Shown: positions 16,116-23,591 of the stretch, in pieces
Layout of the letters: the number at the start of each line of letters is the position of its first letter
Position numbering within the stretch: position 1 is the first letter of the stretch
Assembly: GCA_026125895.1 (NCBI GenBank)
Contig: JAHCKG010000012.1
Coordinates: 1 to 64,000, forward strand
DNA length: 64,000 nt
Source: Pseudolabrys sp.
Lineage (GTDB): Bacteria; Pseudomonadota; Alphaproteobacteria; Rhizobiales; Xanthobacteraceae
Reading direction: 5' to 3'
Notes under the pieces: model-generated
What the model was told of the DNA's origin: nothing
The model's database searches: none
Seen by the model: only the letters and a program-made list of their open reading frames with translations
Made by a program: the position numbers and the translations under genes

Positions 16116-16967
16116 ATGAAGAAAAAAGCAAATGCGATTACCGAGATCGAGGAGCGGATTGCCGCCGCCGAACGGGAGGGCGCGGCCGCGCGCGAAAGCC
16201 TCCCCGAGCTCGAAGCGGCACGGACTGCCGCGATCCGGAACGCGACCGACGCTGAGGTCGACGAGATTGAGGAGAAGCTGCGGCTAGCCCGCCGGACGGT
16301 CGAGCGTGCGGACGCGCGGCTCGAAGTGGCCAAGGCAGACCTTGGGGTCGAACGCGAGCGGGTTCGAGTGTTCGAACAAGAAACACTCGAAGAACGAGCG
16401 GAGGCGGCAGCAGCCAAGGCGGCTGAGCGACTGACTGTGGTGTTTGGCGAGATCGCGCAGGGAGTGCGGGGAGCCCTTCGGGCTCAAGCCGAAGCGGATC
16501 GCTTGATTGAAGCGGCAAACCGGGGCCGTACCGAACCCCTTCTCAGCGTCGAGGCGCGTTGCAGAGCAAAGGCCGCAGTGCCGCGACGGCTGCTGTCGGA
16601 AGAGACGATCCGCGAATGGGTCTACTCCGGTACCATGAACCGGATCGGATCGGACCGATCCGGCGAAGTTCGGTCGTCCGACGGACAGAGAGGAGTTCTG
16701 CCGGGAACGGGGATGAACCCCGTGGGCAAAAGTGTGGAGAACCGCAAGTTTATGAAACGCACGTTTGCTCCTGCGGTGCGCCACTTCGTTCCGGGCGAGC
16801 TTGCCGCGACCCTATCAATCCCGGCGCTGATCGCCGGCGATCGCCCAATCTGGTCGCCGCTCAACTTTGTGTCGCCAGAAGCAGTCCTGGCCGCGCTCGA
16901 CAAGCTCGAGGCGAGCGATGTCGAGAAGCCCCCCGTCGAAGTCGAATACGCTCCTCTGGAGCATTGA
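16116..16967 (+). CDS. coiled-coil structural protein of the element
   Basis: A 283-residue protein with a good ribosome-binding site (GGAGATCTCGT before ATG). Residues 8-135 are dominated by Ala, Glu and Arg in heptads (for example I-E-E-R-I-A-A-A-E-R-E-G and L-R-L-A-R-R-T-V-E-R-A-D-A-R-L), giving a long coiled coil. The last 75 residues are less helical (G-E-L-A-A-T-L-S-I-P-A-L-I-A-G-D-R-P). It occupies the position where portal, capsid and head-tail joining genes would normally lie but resembles none of them. A scaffold or capsid-size-altering role is conceivable but not shown. Confidence 0.6.
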   Translation: MKKKANAITEIEERIAAAEREGAAARESLPELEAARTAAIRNATDAEVDEIEEKLRLARRTVERADARLEVAKADLGVERERVRVFEQETLEERAEAAAAKAAERLTVVFGEIAQGVRGALRAQAEADRLIEAANRGRTEPLLSVEARCRAKAAVPRRLLSEETIREWVYSGTMNRIGSDRSGEVRSSDGQRGVLPGTGMNPVGKSVENRKFMKRTFAPAVRHFVPGELAATLSIPALIAGDRPIWSPLNFVSPEAVLAALDKLEASDVEKPPVEVEYAPLEH

Positions 16968-17131
16968 GAAAAGGGTGGTGTCCCGTTCGCCACCTTGTCG
17001 ACCTGTCGCGCTCCTTTGGTTGGAGGGTGCGCGCTGACTGAAGGTTCGAGCCAACGGCGATCTTCGGCGCCGCTGGCTTGGCGCCCGCGGCGTTTTCCTT
17101 GCGCCGCGGGCGCATTTGCATGGAGTGCTCT

Positions 17132-17329
17132 ATGACATCGGCCGCCAATGTTTCCCGACTTCGAGAAACTGTCGCTAGCGCCGCCCGTGCGGTGAAGATG
17201 GGTTCGGGCATGCGAGCGTTGCCAGGAATGTCTTTCCTCCTCATCCCCAAAGACGGCCGGCGGATCGCGCCCGATGCGCTTAGAACAATCATTGGAGGCC
17301 AGCGATGGCGAACGTTGAGATCAAGTTGA
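17132..17329 (+). CDS. small protein before the tail-assembly chaperone
   Basis: A 65-residue frame with GGAG six bases before its ATG. It overlaps the start of the following chaperone gene by 25 bases. The segment S-F-L-L-I-P-K-D-G-R-R-I-A-P-D-A-L-R-T-I-I-G-G looks like an ordered domain, but I do not recognise it. Overlap and ribosome-binding site support translation; the function is unknown. Confidence 0.4.
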   Translation: MTSAANVSRLRETVASAARAVKMGSGMRALPGMSFLLIPKDGRRIAPDALRTIIGGQRWRTLRSS

Positions 17330-17643
17330 TCGAGAGCATCAAAATCCACGGCGACGGTGGCGCGAAGGATTGCGACACGGTGGTGTTGCGCGCGCCAAAA
17401 TACGGCGATGTCTTCGCGCTGGGCGAGCCGCAAGCCTACGCGATCGATCCGAATTCCGGACTGATGTTGACCACCAACCGCGACGACGTGATCGAGAAAT
17501 ACTTGCAGCGCCTTTGCGTCACGCCGGCCGACCCCGCATTGCTCAATCAATGCGGTCTCGCCGACAGCCTGGCGCTTCGGGACGCTGTGCTCCGTTTTTT
17601 CTCGGACGCGATCGCGGCGCGCTCGGCGAGTACGCAGACCTAG
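17305..17643 (+). CDS. phage tail assembly chaperone, short form
   Basis: A 112-residue protein of the tail-assembly chaperone type (P2 gpE / lambda gpG role): it coats the tape measure before tail tube growth. Landmarks are an amino-terminal I-E-S-I-K-I, T-V-V-L-R-A-P-K-Y-G-D-V-F-A-L-G-E, and a helical end S-L-A-L-R-D-A-V-L-R-F-F. The ATG has GGAGG ten bases upstream. Close to its end is the heptamer T-TTT-TTC in the reading frame, from which a -1 shift leads into an extension read to 17768. Position directly before the tape measure is the classic order for such genes. Confidence 0.8.
   Translation: MANVEIKLIESIKIHGDGGAKDCDTVVLRAPKYGDVFALGEPQAYAIDPNSGLMLTTNRDDVIEKYLQRLCVTPADPALLNQCGLADSLALRDAVLRFFSDAIAARSASTQT
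17595..17601 (+). promoter_or_regulatory. -1 ribosomal frameshift slippery site
   Basis: The heptamer T TTT TTC is in the correct register (zero-frame codons CGT TTT TTC) in the tail-assembly chaperone gene. Slipping back one base leads into the only open extension, which ends just before the tape-measure start. P2 uses T TTT TTG at the same step, and lambda a related heptamer. Downstream GC-rich sequence could provide a stimulatory structure. Confidence 0.8.
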
Positions 17644-17768
17644 CCGTCTTCCAACTGAAGCTCTTCGACGCGGCGGCCTGCATGGGCCTCGATATCCAAG
17701 ATCTCGAAGGCTGGATCGTGAAGGCGGCGGAGTGGCACCGTAAGAAGAAGGGGCGGGGTAAGACGTGA
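17601..17768 (+). CDS. frameshift extension of the tail assembly chaperone (E'/T part)
   Basis: This is the second part of the long form made by the -1 shift at 17595-17601. After slippage the protein continues L-G-R-D-R-G-A-L-G-E-Y-A-D and ends with a helical segment D-L-E-G-W-I-V-K-A-A-E-W-H-R-K-K, reminiscent of the GpE-type tail domain with its spaced Trp residues. The fusion would be about 154 residues. The part has no start codon of its own, and the TGA stop overlaps the GTG start of the tape measure (GTGA). Known long forms bind the tape measure while the short form binds tail tube protein. Confidence 0.75.
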   Translation, partial: LGRDRGALGEYADLAVFQLKLFDAAACMGLDIQDLEGWIVKAAEWHRKKKGRGKT

Positions 17769-20248
17769 CGAAGATCATCAGCGCCAAGGCGGTAATCTCC
17801 GCCGAGGACAAAGGCGTCGCCGCAACCTTCGCCAAAGTCGCGAAGGGATTTGACGGCATCACGAAGACGGCCAAAACCTTTCAGGGCATGAAGCCGACGC
17901 GAGCGCTCGACGACATGGCGCGTAGCGCCAAAGCGCTCGAGCGAGTGCGGCCCATGATGGGCTGGGGAGCTTCGTTTCAGCGCGAGATCGACCGCCTTCG
18001 GCTCTCCGCTGGCCAGCTCCGAACGGTGCAGCGCGAGTTCGATCGCTTTCAGCTTAAGCCGCGGCTCGGCGCCGCCCAATATTATCGGGACCTGTCGGCG
18101 TTCAAACAGCGGACGATCCGAACCTTGGCTGAGGTGCAAGAGGCCGAAGAGAAGGCGGCGCGCCGACGATCAAGCGTTGGCCGTGCGGTCAAGCGCGGCG
18201 TTGCGGTTGGAACCGCCGTCGTCGGCGTTGGCTCGGCCGCATACCTTGCCGAACGCGGTGTGCGGTCATTCGCCGAGAAGTCGGGTGAGGCGCAGCGCGA
18301 GACGGTTCGCCAAGATCTTGCCGGCATGACGCCGGAAGAGCAGTCGGAAACGAAGAACCTCGCCCGCGACATCTCGACAAAATATCCGAGCGTCGGGCCG
18401 GTGGCGGTTGAAGAGCATATTCGTCAATTGCGGAGCCGCTTTGGCGACTTCCACCATACGAAGGGTGCGATCGAGGACTTGGTGAAAGCACAGGTGGTGC
18501 TTGGCAACGCCGAAGGTGCCGATCGCGCCGGCCACGATCTCGAGCGCCTGGTCCTCGGCCTCGAGGGTGTCGGCGCGGGTGCCGATCCGGAGAAGTTTCG
18601 CGCGCTGCTGTCGAGTTTCATCAGGGCGAAGCAACTCTTCCCGGACCTGCAAGGTGAAGACTTCCGGCAATACTTGCAAACGTCGAAGGCTTCGAAGTAC
18701 GGCCTCAGCGACGATTATCTCAAGTTCGTCGTGCCGACGATGATGCAACATGAAGGTGCCAATCAGTTCGGCACTCAGCAGGCGACCGCGTTCAGCTCGC
18801 TGGTCGGCGCACGCACGACGCCGCGCGCGGCCGAAGAGCTGTACAATTATGGGCTTATCGCGAAAGAAGACCTCATCGTCGACAGCAAGGGAAAAATTAA
18901 AGGCTTCAAGAAGATCAAGAACGAAGATGAGCTCATCTCGAACCCCTACAAGTTCGCCAAGGAGCGCCTGGAGCCGGCTCTCGCCAAAAAGGGCGTGACA
19001 CTCGACGACAAGGAGAACTTCGTCGCGACCATCACCAAGATGTTCAGCAACCGGAACGCCGGTGAGTTTTTCACGGCGATGTTGGTGAACAGCGGCGTCA
19101 TCGAAAAGGACGCCGCGATGCTGAAGAAGATCCCGGGCATCGAAGCGGCCGACGACGTTCAGAAGCGCGATCCGTTCGTCGGTATGAGAGCGATGCGGGA
19201 GCAGCTGTTCGGCCTGATGCAGACGCTTGGCGGCCCGCAGGCGGAGAAGGCGGCGGGCACGTTGCATTCGATTGCGTCCGGGATTGCCGCGATTTCAGAG
19301 GCGGCAGAAAAATCGCCCGAGGTCAAGAAAGAGGCCTCTACCGCGGCCACGCTGGGCACTCTCGGGACTACGGCGGCAGGCGCGACGTGGCTGTCCTCCA
19401 TCATTCCCGGCGGGACGGTCACCGGCATGCTCGCCGGCGCTGGGGCGACCGCCGCGGCGTTCCTGAGTGGCGTCGGCTTTGTCTTGGCCTGGCACGCCGC
19501 CGGCGAGGAAAAGAAAAAGGAGCTGATCGCACAGTTCAAGCAGCAGCAGGCGGAGAAGGAGCGCACCGGCGGCGGCACCAGAGCGCTCGACAAGCTGAAC
19601 GACCTGGACGAATGGGAGCGCGGTCTAGATGCTTCCGGCCTCGGCGGCGTCTTTAGGCAAAGCCAAGTCCGAAAGATCGAAGCGCGGCGCACCGCGCTCC
19701 AGCCGGAGCTCGAGGAATATGGCTACGGCCCCGAATGGCTGCCGGATCGAGGATACGACAAGCCGCTCTCCCTTGAGCGGGTTCGACGCATCGTGGCTAA
19801 TGGCGGTGGCGCCATAACTCTTCAAAAGGTCGGCGATACGAGAGAATGGGAAAGGGGCCCTCAGGCCTCGGGCCTGCGCGAGGCAGCAGCCCGAGATCGC
19901 GGCCAGCTTGGTGCGGGGCGCGACCTCATGCCGCCGCGGCTCGAAGAGCTTGGTTATGGGCCCGACAGAGGCTCCGAGAAGCTGTCGCTTGATGCGATCC
20001 ATCGGATCCTCGGCACGCCTGGCGCCGAGGCCGGTCCCGGCGCGCGGCCTGCGATGCCGCCCGTCCAAGCCGAACTGCACGGCACGGCCGAGGTGAAGGG
20101 CGAGGCGAAGGTGACCATCGAGATTCCGGGCCTCCCGGCCCGCACCGTTGATGTGCCGCTGCGGGGGCAGATCAGCACCAACGGGCCCGGCTCGGTTGGC
20201 GTGTCGGCGCCGGACGCCGAGGCGCCGCGAGGCCTCGGGCATCGATAG
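17765..20248 (+). CDS. phage tail tape measure protein
   Basis: An 827-residue protein that sets tail length in long-tailed phages. The first 135 residues are helical and coiled, then come hydrophobic segments at about residues 142-162 (V-A-V-G-T-A-V-V-G-V-G) and 527-580 (G-T-L-G-T-T-A-A-G-A-T-W, then G-M-L-A-G-A-G-A-T-A-A-A-F-L), as in other tape measures. The carboxy-terminal part contains two related modules (about residues 612-680 and 690-760), each with E-W-E-R-G, A-S-G-L, L-E-E-x-G-Y-G-P and K-x-L-S-L. The GTG start overlaps the stop of the chaperone extension, so translation is coupled. It is intact, with no frameshift seen. Confidence 0.82.
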   Translation: MTKIISAKAVISAEDKGVAATFAKVAKGFDGITKTAKTFQGMKPTRALDDMARSAKALERVRPMMGWGASFQREIDRLRLSAGQLRTVQREFDRFQLKPRLGAAQYYRDLSAFKQRTIRTLAEVQEAEEKAARRRSSVGRAVKRGVAVGTAVVGVGSAAYLAERGVRSFAEKSGEAQRETVRQDLAGMTPEEQSETKNLARDISTKYPSVGPVAVEEHIRQLRSRFGDFHHTKGAIEDLVKAQVVLGNAEGADRAGHDLERLVLGLEGVGAGADPEKFRALLSSFIRAKQLFPDLQGEDFRQYLQTSKASKYGLSDDYLKFVVPTMMQHEGANQFGTQQATAFSSLVGARTTPRAAEELYNYGLIAKEDLIVDSKGKIKGFKKIKNEDELISNPYKFAKERLEPALAKKGVTLDDKENFVATITKMFSNRNAGEFFTAMLVNSGVIEKDAAMLKKIPGIEAADDVQKRDPFVGMRAMREQLFGLMQTLGGPQAEKAAGTLHSIASGIAAISEAAEKSPEVKKEASTAATLGTLGTTAAGATWLSSIIPGGTVTGMLAGAGATAAAFLSGVGFVLAWHAAGEEKKKELIAQFKQQQAEKERTGGGTRALDKLNDLDEWERGLDASGLGGVFRQSQVRKIEARRTALQPELEEYGYGPEWLPDRGYDKPLSLERVRRIVANGGGAITLQKVGDTREWERGPQASGLREAAARDRGQLGAGRDLMPPRLEELGYGPDRGSEKLSLDAIHRILGTPGAEAGPGARPAMPPVQAELHGTAEVKGEAKVTIEIPGLPARTVDVPLRGQISTNGPGSVGVSAPDAEAPRGLGHR

Positions 20249-20360
20249 GCGGCCAGAGGCTCTGCAGGCTGCGAGCAGTGCGCAAGCCGGCCTGGTCGTT
20301 GCAATTTAGCAACATATTCCCTACATACTTCGGGCGGGAAGCGAATCGCCGGGTGAGCCG

Positions 20361-20813
20361 ATGTCTTTGACCTCGATGCAGGCGGCCCGAATTATCTGCG
20401 AGCATGGCTCGTGGAAAATTACAAATCTGGGCCTTCAGAAAATTCTATATCTCGCTCAGATGATCTTCATGGGCGAGAACCGCGGCCTTCGTCTTGTCGA
20501 CACAGAGTTCGAGGCGTGGGACTATGGGCCTGTTGCGCCTGACGTCTATCGTCGAGTGCGGATGTTCGGCGCGAATCCCATTCAAGATATTTTTTTTACC
20601 GAGCCGCGTTCGAACGATGGTTTGCGCGAAGCCTCATTGCACAACGTTTGCACATTCTTGGCAAACAAGAAGCCCGCCGAGCTCGTAGCGATCACTCACT
20701 GGAAGGACGGGGCTTGGGCCAAAAACTATAGGCCAGGTACCCTCGGCATAAGAATTCCAGACGGAGATATTCTGGATGAGTACCGCAAACGAACCGAGCC
20801 CAGCGCCGGCTGA
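20361..20813 (+). CDS. Panacea-domain (DUF4065, SocA-like) antitoxin
   Basis: A 150-residue protein with the signatures of the Panacea domain: L-Q-K-I-L-Y-L-A-Q, then A-W-D-Y-G-P-V-A-P-D-V-Y-R-R-V-R-M-F-G and near the end I-T-H-W-K-D-G-A-W-A-K-N-Y. Panacea proteins neutralise very different neighbouring toxins and are frequent in prophages. The stop lies inside the next gene, which starts 38 bases earlier and encodes a small membrane protein; this fits the PanA-PanT arrangement. The start is ATG at 20361 after GGGTGAGCC. It is transcribed in the same direction as the tail genes but after a 112-base gap that can hold its own promoter. Confidence 0.85.
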   Translation: MSLTSMQAARIICEHGSWKITNLGLQKILYLAQMIFMGENRGLRLVDTEFEAWDYGPVAPDVYRRVRMFGANPIQDIFFTEPRSNDGLREASLHNVCTFLANKKPAELVAITHWKDGAWAKNYRPGTLGIRIPDGDILDEYRKRTEPSAG

Positions 20814-21162
20814 GATCGGCGGTACTGTACCTGGTAAAAAATCTATTTCGGATATTTTGGCGCGGGGCGCAGATGCTGTCCCGCCACTTCCCGTGGACGA
20901 AAGCGCCGCCGCTCTTGAGCTTCGATTGCAAAAGGAGACGGACGGGAGGCAGGAGGATCGGTTTTATGCGATCGCGATAGGTGCTGTTCTCGCGGATATG
21001 GCCGTATTCCAACATCTTTCATGGATCGGTGTCGTTTGCATTTTTCTTCTCGAGCTCGTGATCTTGCTCGGTCTGGCAAAGCGTCTCGGCAGCGAACACG
21101 TCACGATTTTACTCGATTATTTATTCCACCAAATTTGTGAGAAGATTGGTTTGGGGCGATAG
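20776..21162 (+). CDS. putative PanT-type membrane toxin
   Basis: A 128-residue protein overlapping the Panacea gene by 38 bases. The first 60 residues are polar (P-S-P-A-P-A-E-I-G-G), followed by two adjacent hydrophobic segments, about residues 64-80 (A-I-A-I-G-A-V-L-A-D-M-A-V-F) and 82-101 (I-G-V-V-C-I-F-L-L-E-L-V-I-L-L), and a short tail (D-Y-L-F-H-Q-I-C-E-K). Small membrane-disrupting proteins are among the toxins that Panacea antitoxins are known to neutralise. The toxic role is inferred from gene order, overlap and topology; no catalytic pattern is present. It could also be a harmless membrane partner. Confidence 0.6.
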   Translation: MSTANEPSPAPAEIGGTVPGKKSISDILARGADAVPPLPVDESAAALELRLQKETDGRQEDRFYAIAIGAVLADMAVFQHLSWIGVVCIFLLELVILLGLAKRLGSEHVTILLDYLFHQICEKIGLGR

Positions 21163-21186
21163 TCGCAAGTCTATCGAATCGTCACC

Positions 21187-21561
21187 ATGGCCTCTCTTCG
21201 AGTCAGTCGGCTTGAATACAACACGATGATCACCGCGCTCGAAACGCTGCGGAGCGTTGACCGCGCTCTGCATGACGCATTGCGCAGCCTCGTCGACAAG
21301 TTCGCCGAGGTATCGACGCGGAAGTTCGATGGTGAGGCATTCAAGAGCGACTATCGCGTCGTCGTCGGCGCGGCGCATTTTTGCGTGCGACGCGGCGATG
21401 CCGACGTCGCGATGATCTTGGATCGCCTCGCGCGGAAAATGTCCGCCGTCGAGATACTCGAGGAGCGCGGCGTCGGACATCAAATCACGGCCGGCCGCCG
21501 GGCACCGCTTCACTGGACGGAGATTAGGTCGCCCACCGGGATCAAAAACGAGCTCAACTGA
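21187..21561 (+). CDS. hypothetical helical protein
   Basis: A 124-residue soluble protein, starting 24 bases after the putative toxin. No family is recognised. The first part is helical (L-E-T-L-R-S-V-D-R-A-L-H-D-A-L-R-S-L-V), with H-F-C-V-R-R-G-D-A-D in the middle. No signal peptide, metal site or nucleotide loop is seen. It may belong to the same transcript as the Panacea pair, which would make it a third component worth considering. Confidence 0.5.
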   Translation: MASLRVSRLEYNTMITALETLRSVDRALHDALRSLVDKFAEVSTRKFDGEAFKSDYRVVVGAAHFCVRRGDADVAMILDRLARKMSAVEILEERGVGHQITAGRRAPLHWTEIRSPTGIKNELN

Positions 21562-21696
21562 ACCGAGCCTTCACGCGACAAGGTTCCAACGGAACTCTCA
21601 CCAACACAGCGAGCGTTAGGGCTTTTTAAGAGTGCAGCTGCCTAAGCTGCGGCGACCAAACCTATCGCATTTTCCTGACCGGTCGGCCAGCGTCCA

Positions 21697-22830
21697 ATGC
21701 CATATCGAACCTTTCCCGTCCGCAACAGCGTTTATGTCGAGCTCGTCGCGAGCCTCTACGATACGCTGGTGCCGATGGCGATCATGTCGGCGGGCTACGT
21801 CCTCGCGTTTGGGATCATGGGGCATGTGAACCATGATCTCTTTTTGACGGCGTTTGCGGGCATTGGCGCATTTTCCAGCGCCTGGCGAGTCTTGGTCGCG
21901 ATGTGGGGACGGGCCGAGTTGATGGGCGGCGCCATTGATGATGAGCGCGCCCGTGCTCTCGAGCGGCGGTTTGCAATCGCATATTTCCAATTTGCCGTAC
22001 TGCTCGGCATCTCGACAACTTACGCTCTCATTGAGGCGCCGACGCAGTCCCACATGCTGATCGTTGGGCTGCTTGTCGGTTATGGCGCCGGTGCTGCGGT
22101 GGCAGTCGGGCTGCGGCCGCAGATAGCTGTCCCGAGCATGATACTCGGCATCACGCCGGGCATTTTCGCGATCTCGTGGGATTTGCAACCGATCAGCGTC
22201 GTAACCTCTGGGCTGATGGCGGCCTTGCTTATCGGCGGCATCTATAGCCTGTTCCAACGCTATCGCATCGCAAGCCTACAAATTGCGAGAGGGTTCACCT
22301 TCGAGGCGTTGGCTCGTCAGGACAATCTGACCAAACTTCCGAACCGCCTTGCTCTTCGCGAATGGTTCGATCGGCATGTGGCGCCGGCTGAGCCTCAGCT
22401 CTTCGCAGTCCACTTTATCGATCTCGACAAATTCAAGCCCGTGAATGACGTCTTTGGTCATCCCGTCGGCGACAGCCTCCTCAAAGCGATGGCCGGCCGG
22501 CTGAGAGGTTCGCTGAGGTCAGGTGATATCGCGGCGCGACTGGGCGGGGACGAATTCACCGTTATTCAGCGTAATATCGGCGAGCCGGAAGAGGCCGAGT
22601 CCTTAGCGCGCCGGTTGCGCGAAGCCGTCGCCGCGCCGTTCTCGATCAATGGCCATGACATCCGCGTTTCTGCGTCTGTCGGGTATGTGTTGTGTCGCGA
22701 TCCGGTCCCGGATCTGGAGGAAGCTCTGAGCCTGGCCGACCAGGCGTTATATCGCGCCAAGAAAACGGGCAGCGGCATCGAGAGCGACGAATGGCCAAAG
22801 CGGGTGGCGCTGCGCTTGGTCAAAGGCTGA
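21697..22830 (+). CDS. membrane diguanylate cyclase (GGDEF)
   Basis: A 377-residue inner-membrane enzyme that makes cyclic di-GMP from two GTP. Six hydrophobic segments between residues 20 and 187 form a membrane sensor module. The GGDEF domain starts near residue 205 (A-R-Q-D-N-L-T-K-L-P-N-R), has the metal region F-I-D-L-D-K-F-K-P-V-N-D, the active loop R-L-G-G-D-E-F at residues 281-287, and R-S-G-D at 274-277, exactly five residues before it: an inhibitory I-site. No EAL domain follows. It is therefore likely active and product-inhibited. Being inside the element it is probably cargo that changes host surface behaviour. Confidence 0.9.
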   Translation: MPYRTFPVRNSVYVELVASLYDTLVPMAIMSAGYVLAFGIMGHVNHDLFLTAFAGIGAFSSAWRVLVAMWGRAELMGGAIDDERARALERRFAIAYFQFAVLLGISTTYALIEAPTQSHMLIVGLLVGYGAGAAVAVGLRPQIAVPSMILGITPGIFAISWDLQPISVVTSGLMAALLIGGIYSLFQRYRIASLQIARGFTFEALARQDNLTKLPNRLALREWFDRHVAPAEPQLFAVHFIDLDKFKPVNDVFGHPVGDSLLKAMAGRLRGSLRSGDIAARLGGDEFTVIQRNIGEPEEAESLARRLREAVAAPFSINGHDIRVSASVGYVLCRDPVPDLEEALSLADQALYRAKKTGSGIESDEWPKRVALRLVKG

Positions 22831-22852
22831 GGCATTCGCAGCTTTAGCGAGG

Positions 22853-23230
22853 TCACCTTCCTGTTTCTGCCTTCATCAGCTCCGACGGCCAGCCGATACG
22901 CACCAGCAAGTTGTCGGGGCCGTTGATACCGACCTCGTACATGCCCCAATCGCGGTGCCGAAGAATGCCTCCGGGCTTGATGACCAGGTCATCAACCTGC
23001 GCCGCGATCTTCTCAACTTCGGGCGTGCGGATGAAGATGCCGAATGGATTGGCGTCCGGCACTCGCCAAGGTCCGTCACCAGCCTGTGCAACATGAATTT
23101 CGCAATCCCAACCTCGCAGGATGACGTAAGAGCTGTCGCCGCCGGCCTTCCTAAAGCCTAGACGATCCCAAAACGAGAGCGCTGCATCTAGGTCGTTGGT
23201 TGGAATGATTGCGAAAGCGCCGATGTTCAC
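22853..23230 (-). CDS. VOC superfamily (glyoxalase/bleomycin-resistance-like) protein
   Basis: A 125-residue protein with two beta-alpha-beta-beta-beta repeats typical of the vicinal oxygen chelate fold: I-P-T-N-D-L-D-A-A-L-S-F-W-D-R-L-G-F at the start and P-D-A-N-P-F-G-I-F-I-R, G-G-I-L-R-H-R-D-W-G-M-Y-E in the second half. Y-E-V-G-I-N-G-P-D-N-L matches the second metal-ligand region. Such proteins bind metal and act on, or sequester, small molecules, including bleomycin-type drugs. GTG at 23230 is the chosen start, with AGGAGA upstream; the open frame extends further without similarity. It follows two DNA-binding-like genes on the minus strand 13 bases downstream. Confidence 0.8.
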   Translation of the reverse strand: MNIGAFAIIPTNDLDAALSFWDRLGFRKAGGDSSYVILRGWDCEIHVAQAGDGPWRVPDANPFGIFIRTPEVEKIAAQVDDLVIKPGGILRHRDWGMYEVGINGPDNLLVRIGWPSELMKAETGR

Positions 23231-23243
23231 GTGTCGGTCTCTC

Positions 23244-23591
23244 CTAATGGAGGCTGCACGATATTGGCCAGAGCCGGCGCGAGCCAATGAAAGAACTTGA
23301 TGGCTTGCGACAACGGCTTTGGTCCGCCGGCGGCCTTCGCGTCGGCGCCCGGCCGGCGTCGACGTCTTCGTCCAGCGCGCGGCGAACGATGCCTGGCTCG
23401 GCTTGCTCGGCGTCGCGGATAAGCCGGGCCTCGTGGATGTCTTTGCGGGAAAGGCCGAGCTGTGCGGCAGAAGGAGGCGCCTCGGTCAAACGTTCCGGCT
23501 GGGAACGTTTGCCGACTGTCGCGACTTCACCCCGGTCTTGCGCGGCGTCGTACTCGTCGGCGAGGCGGCGCTTGGCGCGGGCCTTGCTCAA
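23244..23591 (-). CDS. hypothetical phage-type protein
   Basis: A 115-residue charged protein. The amino terminus (M-S-K-A-R-A-K-R-R-L-A-D-E-Y-D-A-A-Q-D-R-G-E-V) and L-G-L-S-R-K-D-I-H-E-A-R-L-I-R-D-A-E resemble a family of short proteins common in alphaproteobacterial prophages, of unknown job; the second half is Arg/Pro-rich. The start codon overlaps the stop of the upstream gene (ATGA), so both are co-translated. No enzymatic motif is visible. Confidence 0.6.
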   Translation of the reverse strand: MSKARAKRRLADEYDAAQDRGEVATVGKRSQPERLTEAPPSAAQLGLSRKDIHEARLIRDAEQAEPGIVRRALDEDVDAGRAPTRRPPADQSRCRKPSSSFIGSRRLWPISCSLH

